This document shows, piece by piece, positions 29,325 through 38,610 of a stretch of DNA of 64,000 nucleotides. A model generated the notes under the pieces. It was not told the DNA's origin, ran no database searches, and was given only the letters and a program-made list of their open reading frames with translations. Location: assembly GCF_000399685.1 (NCBI RefSeq), contig NZ_KB976987.1:2619954-2683953 (forward strand), in the 5' to 3' direction. The position numbers and the translations under genes were made by a program. Source of the DNA: Acinetobacter pittii ANC 4050 (lineage in GTDB: Bacteria; Pseudomonadota; Gammaproteobacteria; Pseudomonadales; Moraxellaceae). Within the stretch, counting starts at the first letter, position 1; every line of letters begins with the position of its first letter.

Positions 29325-29400
29325 GGGTCGTTAGCTCAGTTGGTAGAGCAGCGGACTTTTAATCCGTTGGTCCCGCGTTCGAGTCGCGGACGACCCACCA
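29325..29400 (+). tRNA. tRNA-Lys (UUU), second copy
   Basis: Identical over all 76 bases to the copy at 29227-29302, separated by a 22-base spacer, and also ending in encoded CCA. The two are almost certainly one precursor transcript ended by the following hairpin. Confidence 0.98.
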
Positions 29401-29410
29401 AATTCTAAAA

Positions 29411-29437
29411 AGCCTCTCAGTTCGAGAGGCTTTTTTT
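29411..29437. terminator. Terminator after tRNA-Lys pair
   Basis: AGCCTCTC, AGTTC loop and GAGAGGCT, preceded by A5 and followed by T6; also suits the convergent LysR gene. Confidence 0.92.
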
Positions 29438-29463
29438 ATTGTTAATGTATTTTAGTTTTATGA

Positions 29464-30360
29464 CTAAAAGATGACGATACATTTCTTATAAAGAACATCT
29501 CGGACCCATTCCATAAAAATTTCCAAACGTTTAGGAATATAACTTCGGTTCGGATATAGAATATTAAGTGGTAATGATTGAGCCGTGTAGGTGCTCAACA
29601 CTTCAACTAAAGCTCCCTGCTCAATTTTGTCCTGAACATCGTAATATGGAAGTTGAATAATTCCTAAACCTGCACTAGCCGCTGCAATATAGGCTTCCGT
29701 ATTATTTACACTTAAAGCACTATCCATCATCACAGTTCCATTTTGATATAAAAATACGCCCTGTTTCTCTCCCACCGCTCCTGCATAGTTAATAAGTTTG
29801 TGCTGAGATAGATCTTCTAATTGTTCAGGAATGCCATATTGGTCTAGATAGTCAGCACTTGCACAGTTCACCATAATCAAGTTACCAACAAATTTTGCAA
29901 TTAAACTACTACTCTCTAGCTGCCCTACTCGAACAACACAATCGATTCCTTTCTCGATTAAGTCAGTCATGTCATCAGAGCTATGAAGTTGTAAATGAAT
30001 ATCTGGATAGCGGCTATAAAAATCGGGAAGTTCAGGAATAATCACTTGATGCACGATTCGGCTGGGCATTGAAATTTTTAGCGTGCCGCGATAATGCTGC
30101 TTTTGTGTCTGTATTAGCTGTTCGAGCTGTTCATAATCAAATAACAGGTTTTGGCATTCGGGCAATATTCTTTGTCCATCTTGAGTGAGGCTGACTTTAC
30201 GCGTAGTCCGATGAAATAAGCGTACTCCATAGTGAGTTTCTAGCTGTTGAATAGCACTCGTCACTGTAGAGCGAGGTAAATCAAGCTGATTTGCCACTTC
30301 ACTAAAGCTTTGTCGTTTAGCGACTTCTGTAAAAATAAAAAATTGCTGCAACCGATCCAT
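29464..30360 (-). CDS. LysR-family transcriptional regulator
   Basis: A 298-residue regulator with an HTH (FSEVANQLDLPRSTVTSAIQ, residues about 19-38) and an effector domain. The start MDRLQQFFIFTEVAKRQSF is typical of the branch whose members often repress a divergent oxidoreductase. It is divergent from an SDR gene with 111 bases between starts, the classical LysR arrangement. Confidence 0.88.
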   Translation of the reverse strand: MDRLQQFFIFTEVAKRQSFSEVANQLDLPRSTVTSAIQQLETHYGVRLFHRTTRKVSLTQDGQRILPECQNLLFDYEQLEQLIQTQKQHYRGTLKISMPSRIVHQVIIPELPDFYSRYPDIHLQLHSSDDMTDLIEKGIDCVVRVGQLESSSLIAKFVGNLIMVNCASADYLDQYGIPEQLEDLSQHKLINYAGAVGEKQGVFLYQNGTVMMDSALSVNNTEAYIAAASAGLGIIQLPYYDVQDKIEQGALVEVLSTYTAQSLPLNILYPNRSYIPKRLEIFMEWVRDVLYKKCIVIF

Positions 30361-30471
30361 TTAATTGTTCGTATTTTCTGAATAGTTAAACCAAACTAGC
30401 ATAATTGATCAAAAATTACCGCCAATCTAGACTAAAACACATTAAAACAAGTCATCATAGGAATAATCATC

Positions 30472-31227
30472 ATGACAACTCATACCCTTAAAGATAAAGT
30501 TGTATTGATTACAGGCGGTGCAAAAAACTTAGGTGGACTCATTAGCCGTAAATTTGCAGAGCAAGGTGCAAAAATTGCAATTCACTACAACAGTGCTGAA
30601 ACTCAGGCAGACGCAGAGCAAACGCTCGCAAAAGTTAAAGCATTGGGTGCAGATGCTATTTTAATTCAAGCAGACCTAACGGATATCAATAATATCGAAA
30701 AGCTCTTCTTAGACACTAAACAGCATTTTGGTGGAATAGATATTGCGATTAATACCGTTGGAAAGGTTTTAAAGAAGTCATTTTTAGAAACGACAGAACA
30801 AGAGTTTGATAGCATGAGCGATATCAACTCAAAAATTGCCTATTTCTTTATTCAATCCGCTGGACGTCATTTAAATGACGGCGGAAAGATCTGTTCAATC
30901 GTGACTTCTCTTCTTGCAGCCTACACTGGGCTCTATTCAACCTATGAAGGTTTAAAAGCGCCTGTTGAACATTACACTCGCGCTGCATCAAAAGAATTTG
31001 GTAATCGCCAGATTTCTGTGACTGCTGTTGCACCTGGCCCAATGGATACGCCGTTCTTTTATGGTCAGGAATCTGCCGAAGCAGTCGCTTACCATAAATC
31101 AGCTTCAGCTTTAGGTGGACTTACCAAAATTGAAGATATCGAACCTTTAGTCCGCTTTTTGGTAACCGATGGTTGGTGGATTACGGGTCAAACAATTTTT
31201 GCAAATGGCGGTTATACCACCCGCTAA
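30472..31227 (+). CDS. Short-chain dehydrogenase/reductase
   Basis: A 251-residue NAD(P)-dependent SDR. The cofactor motif TGGAKNLGG is at residues 14-22 and the catalytic Ser146, Tyr158 and Lys162 (YEGLK) are present. An Ala-Lys pair after the first strand suggests NADP. The substrate is unknown. AGGAAT upstream of the ATG is the ribosome binding site. The divergent LysR gene is its likely regulator. Confidence 0.87.
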   Translation: MTTHTLKDKVVLITGGAKNLGGLISRKFAEQGAKIAIHYNSAETQADAEQTLAKVKALGADAILIQADLTDINNIEKLFLDTKQHFGGIDIAINTVGKVLKKSFLETTEQEFDSMSDINSKIAYFFIQSAGRHLNDGGKICSIVTSLLAAYTGLYSTYEGLKAPVEHYTRAASKEFGNRQISVTAVAPGPMDTPFFYGQESAEAVAYHKSASALGGLTKIEDIEPLVRFLVTDGWWITGQTIFANGGYTTR

Positions 31228-31233
31228 GGTCAA

Positions 31234-31262
31234 AAAAGCCGCATCTCATTCTGTGGCTTTTG
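31234..31262. terminator. Terminator between SDR and hemW
   Basis: AAAAGCCGCA and TGTGGCTTTT (10 bp with one G-T wobble) between convergent genes. Confidence 0.8.
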
Positions 31263-31275
31263 CTTTGCTATTTAA

Positions 31276-32430
31276 TTACAAAAATTCTTCAAGTACCGAA
31301 TTTAAGAAAATATGCCCTTGCTCTGTACAAGCTAAACGAGAACTATCCTCTACCAGAAGTTTTCTAGCTCTCAGTGAAGTGAGTACCTCGTTTAAATGAT
31401 CTAAGCTTAAGCCTGTACGCTGCTCATATAACTCAGCGTTTACACCATCATTTAGTCGTAAAGCATTCATCATAAATTCAAAAGGTAGCTCTTCTGCCTC
31501 AATTTTTTTCATTTGCAGATGTTCGGCTGGAACCTTAGCTAAATAGTCTTTTGGTAAACGGGTCTTTTGGAAACGATACACACCATCTGGTCGTGTCACT
31601 TTGCCATGTGCACCTGCCCCAATCGCAAGATAGTCCCCAAACTCCCAATAATTCAAATTATGTGCTGAAGGCAGCTCTTTACGCCATGCCGAAACTTCAT
31701 AGTTTACAAAGCCATTTGCTTTTAGATAGGCCTCACCTTGCTCTTGAATATCTTCTAGCACTTCATCCTGAGGTAAAACAGGTTGAGTACGGAAAAATAC
31801 TGTATTTGGCTCAATGGTGAGTTGATACCAACTGATATGTGTCGCCCCCTGCTCTACAGCGACTTTTAAATCATAAAGCGCTTGCTCTAAAGTTTGCTCA
31901 GGCAGACCATGCATTAAATCGACATTAACTCGCTTAAAGCCTGCTTGTCTTGCCTGTTCAATTGCATCCATAGCATTGTTTGCTGAATGAATACGTCCAA
32001 GCTTTTGCAAGTGATCAGTATTAAAAGTTTGTACGCCAATGGATAAACGATTAATGCCTGCTTCTAAATAGCCTGCAAACGGGTCATGTTCTAGTGTTCC
32101 CGGATTAGCTTCTAAAGTAATTTCACAGTCATCTTCAAAGTTAAGCCGTGACTTAAGCTGTTCAAACAGCCATGCATAGCCTTTGGCAGAAATAAGTGAA
32201 GGTGTTCCGCCACCAATAAATACACTGTGAATTGAACGTCCTTGTGCCATCTCGATTTGAGTTTCAAAGTCGGCCACTAATGCTTTTAAATAAGTTTGCT
32301 CAAGCTCTGACGAAAGCGCCCCATCAGGTACCGCATGCGAGTTAAAGTCGCAATATGGACATTTACGCACACACCAAGGCATATGAATATATAAAGATAA
32401 AGGAATAGAAGCAGGGTTTAATACGGCCAA
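31276..32430 (-). CDS. hemW: Radical SAM haem chaperone HemW
   Basis: A 384-residue radical SAM protein of the HemN-like family. The cluster motif is CVRKCPYCDFNSH near residues 21-33; FIGGGTPSLI and the C-terminal HemN domain follow. A fourth Cys-like ligand arrangement and the missing N-terminal HemN extension point to HemW, now seen as a haem chaperone, not oxygen-independent coproporphyrinogen oxidase. Older annotations call it HemN. Confidence 0.88.
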   Translation of the reverse strand: MAVLNPASIPLSLYIHMPWCVRKCPYCDFNSHAVPDGALSSELEQTYLKALVADFETQIEMAQGRSIHSVFIGGGTPSLISAKGYAWLFEQLKSRLNFEDDCEITLEANPGTLEHDPFAGYLEAGINRLSIGVQTFNTDHLQKLGRIHSANNAMDAIEQARQAGFKRVNVDLMHGLPEQTLEQALYDLKVAVEQGATHISWYQLTIEPNTVFFRTQPVLPQDEVLEDIQEQGEAYLKANGFVNYEVSAWRKELPSAHNLNYWEFGDYLAIGAGAHGKVTRPDGVYRFQKTRLPKDYLAKVPAEHLQMKKIEAEELPFEFMMNALRLNDGVNAELYEQRTGLSLDHLNEVLTSLRARKLLVEDSSRLACTEQGHIFLNSVLEEFL

Positions 32431-32546
32431 GGAGCAGGTCCAATTTACACAATATTTCTATTTTAACATGACTGCATCAATGGGCTTATGAAAACATACC
32501 TTAATTGCTTTAGACTAAATTTAAATAATCTTAAATATTGATAAAA

Positions 32547-33008
32547 ATGATGAAATTCTCTAGTCAACTTTTCCTATTTTTACCTTTAGCCTTGGGAATC
32601 GGTGTTGCCATGGCTTTTCAAACCGCAATTAATGCTCAGCTTCGTGAGCAGTTACATTCACCATTACAAGCGGCATTATTATCATTTTTCATCGGTACTA
32701 TTGTTTTAGCAGTTATGGTTTTCTTTCAAAGTGCCGAGAAACCTAGTTTAAGTGAAATATCCAATATTCCATGGCTTCTTTGGACAGGAGGATTCCTTGG
32801 GGTTTATGCAATTAGCATGAGCATTTATACTGCACCTAAACTTGGTTTTTTAACCTTTACAGGGCTAGTCGTTTTTGGGCAAATCGTGATTTCTATGTTA
32901 CTTGATCATTTTGGCTGGTTAGGTACAGAAAAAACACCTGTTACATGGCAACGGTTTCTTGGTGGAGTCATCATCTTTGTTGGTGTGGTACTTACTTTGC
33001 AACGTTAG
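32547..33008 (+). CDS. DMT-superfamily small membrane protein (DUF606/YdcZ-like)
   Basis: A 153-residue protein with about five hydrophobic helices and the DUF606 feel: GIGVAMAFQTAINAQLRE near the start, SFFIGTIVL, and a C-terminal FLGGVIIFVGVVLTLQR. It belongs to the drug/metabolite transporter superfamily as a half-size unit. ATG at 32547 was preferred over the upstream TTG. It ends 32 bases before abeM, so the two are likely co-transcribed. The substrate is unknown. Confidence 0.8.
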   Translation: MMKFSSQLFLFLPLALGIGVAMAFQTAINAQLREQLHSPLQAALLSFFIGTIVLAVMVFFQSAEKPSLSEISNIPWLLWTGGFLGVYAISMSIYTAPKLGFLTFTGLVVFGQIVISMLLDHFGWLGTEKTPVTWQRFLGGVIIFVGVVLTLQR

Positions 33009-33040
33009 CTTCATTTTTATATTTAAAAAGAGTACCTTTT

Positions 33041-34387
33041 GTGTCGAATGTCACATCTTTTCGGTCTGAACTAAAACAACTCTTCCACTTAATGCTACCG
33101 ATTTTAATTACCCAGTTTGCTCAAGCAGGATTCGGGTTAATTGACACTATTATGGCTGGGCATTTATCTGCAACTGATTTAGCTGCAATTGCTGTAGGGG
33201 TCGGTTTATGGATTCCAGTCATGCTCCTGTTCAGTGGCATTATGATTGCAACGACACCTTTGGTCGCTGAAGCAAAAGGTGCAAGAAATACAGAACAAAT
33301 TCCTGTCATTGTTCGTCAATCATTGTGGGTTGCTGTCATTCTAGGTGTACTGGCAATGCTCATTTTGCAGCTTATGCCATTTTTCTTGCATGTATTTGGT
33401 GTTCCTGAAAGCTTACAACCTAAAGCAAGCTTATTTTTGCATGCTATTGGCTTGGGTATGCCAGCAGTGACCATGTATGCAGCTCTACGCGGTTATTCGG
33501 AGGCATTAGGCCATCCACGTCCTGTAACGGTAATTAGCTTACTGGCCTTAGTAGTTTTAATCCCTCTTAACATGATTTTTATGCATGGGTTGGGGCCAAT
33601 ACCTGCTTTAGGTAGCGCAGGCTGTGGTTTTGCAACATCCATTTTACAGTGGCTCATGCTAATTACATTAGCTGGCTATATTTATAAAGCTTCGGCTTAT
33701 CGAAATACCTCTATTTTTAGTAGGTTCGATAAAATTAACCTGACTTGGGTTAAAAGAATTTTACAGCTTGGCCTACCAATCGGTTTAGCCGTGTTCTTTG
33801 AGGTGAGTATTTTCAGTACAGGCGCATTGGTGCTTAGTCCATTGGGTGAGGTGTTTATTGCAGCGCATCAAGTCGCAATTTCAGTGACTTCCGTACTGTT
33901 TATGATTCCACTTTCACTTGCCATAGCCTTAACCATTCGTGTGGGAACCTATTATGGTGAAAAGAATTGGGCTTCTATGTACCAAGTACAAAAGATTGGT
34001 CTAAGCACAGCCATATTTTTTGCTTTATTGACTATGTCTTTTATTGCCTTAGGTCGTGAACAAATTGTCTCGGTGTACACTCAAGACTTAACCGTATTTC
34101 CTGTTGCGATGTATTTACTCTGGTTTGCCATGGCTTATCAGTTGATGGATGCATTACAAGTCAGTGCCGCAGGCTGTTTAAGAGGTATGCAAGATACGCA
34201 AGCACCGATGTGGATTACACTCATGGCGTATTGGGTTATTGCTTTCCCTATCGGACTTTATTTAGCACGTTATACCCATTGGGGTGTAGCTGGCGTGTGG
34301 CTAGGTTTAATTATTGGTTTAAGCATTGCTTGTGTTTTATTACTTTCAAGGCTTTATTTAAATACCAAACGTTTAAGCAAAACCTAA
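33041..34387 (+). CDS. abeM: Multidrug efflux MATE transporter AbeM
   Basis: A 448-residue, 12-helix MATE (NorM) family cation-coupled exporter. The start is a GTG at 33041 giving MSNVTSFRSELKQLFHLMLP, the N-terminus and length I recall for AbeM of A. baumannii. An upstream in-frame ORF reaching 32945 overlaps the DMT gene and is not the true start. AbeM exports fluoroquinolones, aminoglycosides and dyes; it is a core gene, not acquired resistance. A strong terminator follows. Confidence 0.93.
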   Translation: MSNVTSFRSELKQLFHLMLPILITQFAQAGFGLIDTIMAGHLSATDLAAIAVGVGLWIPVMLLFSGIMIATTPLVAEAKGARNTEQIPVIVRQSLWVAVILGVLAMLILQLMPFFLHVFGVPESLQPKASLFLHAIGLGMPAVTMYAALRGYSEALGHPRPVTVISLLALVVLIPLNMIFMHGLGPIPALGSAGCGFATSILQWLMLITLAGYIYKASAYRNTSIFSRFDKINLTWVKRILQLGLPIGLAVFFEVSIFSTGALVLSPLGEVFIAAHQVAISVTSVLFMIPLSLAIALTIRVGTYYGEKNWASMYQVQKIGLSTAIFFALLTMSFIALGREQIVSVYTQDLTVFPVAMYLLWFAMAYQLMDALQVSAAGCLRGMQDTQAPMWITLMAYWVIAFPIGLYLARYTHWGVAGVWLGLIIGLSIACVLLLSRLYLNTKRLSKT

Positions 34388-34390
34388 TAA

Positions 34391-34418
34391 AAAAGCCGAT
34401 TATTCATCGGCTTTTTTT
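34391..34418. terminator. Terminator after abeM
   Basis: AAAAGCCGAT, TATTC loop and ATCGGCTTTT, then TTT; between abeM and the convergent flavoprotein gene. Confidence 0.9.
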
Positions 34419-34421
34419 ATT

Positions 34422-35672
34422 TTATGCAGACTTGGCCCGCGGGCTTGCTCCAATTTGCCAGACAAAAGGTAAATCGGTACGGTTTACTTCCCAATCTCCA
34501 ATCACCTTTTCTTTATAGATGAGTGGATTATGCGAAGATATCGTGCGTGCGTTACGCCAGAAACGGTCGAGTTGTTTAACCTGACTACTTGCTGATGCAC
34601 CTAAAGCATTAAATAACTGGCTGGTTAAATCCAGTACCAAATTAGAAATCACCACCTGCCCTTGGGCTGACTCAAGCTCTGCATCTACATTAAACTGATG
34701 CTCTTTTACTTCTAAGTCGCTAAAGTGGCTTTCATAAGCCTTTTGTAATGCTTCCGCCGTTTTAATCGTAATTGCTAGGCTTGCATAGGCTTGAGCAGAG
34801 GCTTTACCCACCACCTGTAAAACTTGTGGGTCATGACGAACAAGGTCACCATTACCATGACTAAAAATACGCTTTCGCTCTCGTATTTCTTGGCTAAAAG
34901 TTTCGACTGCGGCATGCGCAATCCCTGTTAGAGTTGCAAGGTGGACAACCTGATAAAAAGCGGTTTGATATTTAAAACGTTGATCAAATGGAATGAGGTG
35001 CGAAGCTGGCAAGTGAACCTGATGCACTTTTAAAGTGCCACTGCCCGTTGTCTTTTGACCAAAGCCATCCCAATCATCAATCACGCTCACACCTGATTCA
35101 TGACGATAAATAGCAGCAATTACATGACGGTCATTCACTTCATCGTAGGCAAATAAATCGATCCAGTCAGCAAAAATACTTCCTGTCGAATAGTACTTTT
35201 CACCATTCACCACCAAGTTACCCGAAGCATCTTTGGTTACTCGTGTAACGACATCACCAATTTGTACATTTCCAATTTCTGTCCATGCATTTCCGACTAA
35301 ATCACCTTGCACAAAACGCTGAAACCAAACCTCCTGCGAATGCTCTTTATGGGCAACTAAACGGTCTTCAACAAAAGCGAAGTGTCCACGTAAAGCTTGC
35401 ACAATATTCGAGTCTGCTTGCGCCAATTCTGCTAGAAGCTGGAAAAGTTGCGGCAATGACACCCCATCTCCACCATATTTACGCGGTACCCGTACTGCAC
35501 CTAATTTGAGTTCTTTTAACCACTGAATCGGTTCAAAAGGCAAGATTCGTTCTTTTTCACGTTGAATTGCACCTTGAGCAATTTTTTCAAAAACTGGACG
35601 AAATCTACTTGCGACCTTTTCATAATCGGCGCCAACAGACAATTCATCTAATTCAATTTGGGTAACTGTCAT
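34422..35672 (-). CDS. Acyl-CoA-dehydrogenase-like flavin monooxygenase (DszC/SfnC-like)
   Basis: A 416-residue protein with the three-part acyl-CoA dehydrogenase fold. GNAWTEIG and STGSIFADWIDLFAY fall at the usual FAD-contact regions, and WDGFGQKTTGSGTL at the middle beta domain. The catalytic glutamate of true dehydrogenases is not evident; such proteins (DszC, SfnC) are FMNH2-dependent oxygenases acting on organosulfur compounds. It follows the SfnB-like gene by 33 bases on the same strand. Confidence 0.82.
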   Translation of the reverse strand: MTVTQIELDELSVGADYEKVASRFRPVFEKIAQGAIQREKERILPFEPIQWLKELKLGAVRVPRKYGGDGVSLPQLFQLLAELAQADSNIVQALRGHFAFVEDRLVAHKEHSQEVWFQRFVQGDLVGNAWTEIGNVQIGDVVTRVTKDASGNLVVNGEKYYSTGSIFADWIDLFAYDEVNDRHVIAAIYRHESGVSVIDDWDGFGQKTTGSGTLKVHQVHLPASHLIPFDQRFKYQTAFYQVVHLATLTGIAHAAVETFSQEIRERKRIFSHGNGDLVRHDPQVLQVVGKASAQAYASLAITIKTAEALQKAYESHFSDLEVKEHQFNVDAELESAQGQVVISNLVLDLTSQLFNALGASASSQVKQLDRFWRNARTISSHNPLIYKEKVIGDWEVNRTDLPFVWQIGASPRAKSA

Positions 35673-35705
35673 CTTTATTCTCCTAATCTTATTTTTTTCT
35701 TTACT

Positions 35706-36953
35706 TTAGCTCCATGCATGACGAGGTGGCTGAACTCCATTGAGGTAGTAATTACCGACAATGTGATATTTCCAACGCACTGGATCATGCAAGGTGTGAG
35801 TGCGAGCATTACGCCAATGGCGGTCCAGATTAAGCTCTGACAAGGTCGATCTTGTTCCAGACAATTCAAAAAGCTTATTCGCTGCTAAAATCGCAACTTC
35901 TGTAGTGAGTACTTTTGCTTCTGCAACTAGTAATGTCGCTTGATTTACATGCTCTTCTGTCGTGTCGGCAATTGCCTGATCAATCGCATCTCCTGCTAAA
36001 TCTAATACTGCTTCTGCTGCCCGCAGTTTTATTTTTAAATCACCAATATTTGCAATTGTGTAAGGGTCATCGCTGGCTTTTTCCAAACCTGAATCGACCC
36101 ATGCACGGCTATGATTTTTGACATAGTGTATTGTTTCTTCAATTGCGCCACGTGCAATACCTGCATCGACAGCAGCTTGAATAAATTGTGAAATTGCACC
36201 TGCTGGAGTAGGACGTTCGAAAGCCTGATAAATCGGGATTAGATATTCTTCACGTACTGGAACTTGATTAAGTTCCACGGTTCCACTGGCCGTGGTTCGT
36301 TGCCCAAAACCAGACCAGTCATTAATAATATTCACCCCTGAAGTTTCCCGAGGAACTAGCGCCGCATAAGGCTGCCCCTGCTCATTTACAGCGACAATTG
36401 GAACCCAATGTGCCAGTAAAGCGCCTGTTGCAAAGAATTTCTTCCCATTAATTTCATAACCGTGCTCGGTCTTTCGTAAGGTCGTAGTGAGGTCAGCAAC
36501 CGTTTTGCTATGTTTTTCCGAAAAGGCATTACCAAAACGAATTCCTCGTAGCACCAAATTAAAGAAGAACTGTTGTTGTTCAGGTTTCGCATCAAGACGT
36601 AAATGTTCAATAAAAGCCAAATGATTTTGGGGAAGCTGTGCAAGAGATGGATCAACACTCGCAATTGTTTTGATGACCTCAGCCAAAGTTCGATATTTGA
36701 CTTGTGCACCACCAAATTGCTTAGGGACCGTAATGGCCCATAAACCACTTTGTGAGAACTGTTGAATTTCATTTAGAGGTAAACGGCGCTCCTTGTCTCG
36801 GTCGGATGCTTCGTGTGCGAACTCTTGCGCAAGTTGTTTGGCAACCTCAATTGCTTCTTCATCAGAACGAATAATATGCGCATCTTTTGACTGCTCAAAC
36901 ACAGATAAAGGAACCGCCTGAGACCGCCCATGGGCTGAACTTAAACTTGTCAT
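35706..36953 (-). CDS. SfnB-family sulfur acquisition oxidoreductase
   Basis: A 415-residue acyl-CoA-dehydrogenase-like flavoprotein of the SfnB type, with GLWAITVPKQFGGA early, RFGNAFSEKHSKT and FFATGALLAHWVPIVA in the flavin region, and RHWRNARTHTLHDP near the C-terminus. SfnB is tied to use of dimethylsulfone or other organosulfur sources under sulfate limitation. First gene of a two-gene unit with the DszC-like gene. I found no clear sigma-54 promoter upstream, which some pseudomonad sfn genes have. Confidence 0.85.
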   Translation of the reverse strand: MTSLSSAHGRSQAVPLSVFEQSKDAHIIRSDEEAIEVAKQLAQEFAHEASDRDKERRLPLNEIQQFSQSGLWAITVPKQFGGAQVKYRTLAEVIKTIASVDPSLAQLPQNHLAFIEHLRLDAKPEQQQFFFNLVLRGIRFGNAFSEKHSKTVADLTTTLRKTEHGYEINGKKFFATGALLAHWVPIVAVNEQGQPYAALVPRETSGVNIINDWSGFGQRTTASGTVELNQVPVREEYLIPIYQAFERPTPAGAISQFIQAAVDAGIARGAIEETIHYVKNHSRAWVDSGLEKASDDPYTIANIGDLKIKLRAAEAVLDLAGDAIDQAIADTTEEHVNQATLLVAEAKVLTTEVAILAANKLFELSGTRSTLSELNLDRHWRNARTHTLHDPVRWKYHIVGNYYLNGVQPPRHAWS

Positions 36954-37210
36954 AACTTTTATTGTCTCTATTTCTTATTTAACCTGCCATTCACATTAGC
37001 ACCAAAAAAATAGACACTTTATAGATATTAAAGCTTTGTTTATGAAATGGATTTTCACAAGCTTTTCATATTTTTTACTATAAAAATAACATTTTGTTTT
37101 TCGAAAATTTTCTTACATGAGATAAACAATTTCATATAGGCTTTTTAAGCTTTGTCACCTATGATCAAAACTAGGCAATATTATTTTGTAGTCAATGAGG
37201 TATCGAAGAT

Positions 37211-38509
37211 ATGGCAAAGAATGCAAGTTCACCCGGCAAACGATTTATGAAACTTGCAGGAATGACCGCGAGCATTGCAACGAAAACCGTTTCTAACTCG
37301 ATTCGAAACTTGACCGCAGATGAAGAGCAAAAGCTGGCTTCAAAAACCAAGCTATTTCAAGATATTGGTTTGCAAATTGCCGACACCTTAGGTGAAATGA
37401 AAGGTGCCGTCATGAAAGTTGGCCAAATTGCATCGCAATATAAAGATATCTTCCCACCAGAAGTTGCTAAAGCAATTTCTAAGTTGCAGCGCCAAGCTCC
37501 CCCTATGCCCTTTGCTGCTATTCAGCAACAAATTGAACGCGAGCTTGGAAAGCCGCTGAATGTTGCCTTTAAATCTTTTGATCAAGAACCTTTTGCAGCT
37601 GCTTCAATTGGCCAAGTTCACAAAGCTACTCTACCAAGTGGCGAGCAAGTTGTTGTTAAAGTGCAATATCCGGGTGTTGATGAGGCCTGTGAAAGTGACT
37701 TAAAACAAGTACGTTTGGCACTTCGTTTAATGGGCGTTCTTAAAATTGATAAAAAGCTACAAGATCAGCTTTTTGCAGAGATTCAAGATAGTCTGTCAGC
37801 AGAGCTTAACTATGAAATCGAAGCTCAAAACCTTGAAGTTTTCAAAACATTCCATAGCCAATTAGATGATAAAATTATCATCCCGACCGTTTATAAAGAT
37901 TATTCTTCAAGACGTATTTTAACCTTGAGTCTCGAACAAGGTGACAGCATTGAAACTGCCAGCGCTTGGCCTATTGAAACTCGAAATACGATTGGACGTC
38001 GTTTGATTCGTGCTTTAGGTCAGGAAATGTTCTTTTTAAAACGTTTTCACTGTGACCCCCACCCAGGTAACTTTGCCTTCCGCCAAGATGGCAGTGTCAT
38101 TATTTATGACTATGGCAGTGTTAAAACGCTTTCAAATGAAATAGTGCAGCACTTTAAACGTTTAGTAAATGCAGCTCGCCATGAAAATATTGATTTGATT
38201 GAAACTGAGTTACTTGAGCTACATTCAATTTCTGAAAAAGGTAAATTCCCGACTGATCTATATAAACTCTGGATTGAAGTGTTATTACGCCCGCTTACCA
38301 CCACTTATGATTTTGCCGAGAACTCATCGCACCATGATGGCATGTTACTTGTGAAAAAATCTTTGAAGTATTGGGATGTATTTAAACCATCTCCAGATAC
38401 TTTAATGGTTAACAGAACCATTTCAGGGCATTACTGGAATCTGATTCACTTAAAAGTACATGACAATCTGAACGATTTATTTGAAGAGCTTATTCCTGCT
38501 TCCATTTAA
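37211..38509 (+). CDS. ABC1/UbiB-family atypical kinase-like protein
   Basis: A 432-residue protein of the COQ8/ADCK3/UbiB family. The family-specific KxGQ motif is MKVGQIAS (about residues 70-77), followed by AAASIGQVHKA and the lysine in VVVKVQYPG; HCDPHPGNFAF and IIYDYGSV give the catalytic and metal-binding aspartates. Unlike E. coli UbiB it has no evident C-terminal membrane helices. It may support lipid or quinone metabolism by analogy. Divergent from the sfnB-like gene. Confidence 0.85.
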   Translation: MAKNASSPGKRFMKLAGMTASIATKTVSNSIRNLTADEEQKLASKTKLFQDIGLQIADTLGEMKGAVMKVGQIASQYKDIFPPEVAKAISKLQRQAPPMPFAAIQQQIERELGKPLNVAFKSFDQEPFAAASIGQVHKATLPSGEQVVVKVQYPGVDEACESDLKQVRLALRLMGVLKIDKKLQDQLFAEIQDSLSAELNYEIEAQNLEVFKTFHSQLDDKIIIPTVYKDYSSRRILTLSLEQGDSIETASAWPIETRNTIGRRLIRALGQEMFFLKRFHCDPHPGNFAFRQDGSVIIYDYGSVKTLSNEIVQHFKRLVNAARHENIDLIETELLELHSISEKGKFPTDLYKLWIEVLLRPLTTTYDFAENSSHHDGMLLVKKSLKYWDVFKPSPDTLMVNRTISGHYWNLIHLKVHDNLNDLFEELIPASI

Positions 38510-38547
38510 CTTAATTTACTGATCAGTGTAGCCTTTTAGGGGTTACA

Positions 38548-38576
38548 TTGACTTTTTAATTGTTATGTTATAACAT
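38548..38576 (+). promoter_or_regulatory. rpmE2 promoter with overlapping Zur-like box
   Basis: TTGACT (38548-38553), exact 17-base spacer and TAACAT (38571-38576). A perfect inverted repeat GTTAT-GTT-ATAAC (38562-38574), embedded in the 12-base palindrome ATGTTATAACAT, overlaps the -10. It matches 11 of 13 positions of the proteobacterial Zur core GTTATAATATAAC. Confidence 0.7.
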
Positions 38577-38610
38577 TTCTTTAATCAAAAATAATTTAGG
38601 ACAATCTCTC

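Noticed and set aside
29227..29400. tRNA-Lys pair as an integration (att) site
   Set aside because: No integrase gene or displaced copy of the tRNA 3' end nearby; the two tRNAs are intact tandem copies.
33041..34387. abeM as an acquired resistance island
   Set aside because: It lies among core genes without mobile elements; it is an intrinsic efflux gene.
36954..37210. Sigma-54 promoter for the sfnB-like gene
   Set aside because: No TGGCAC-N5-TTGCA match on the minus strand with correct GG/GC spacing.
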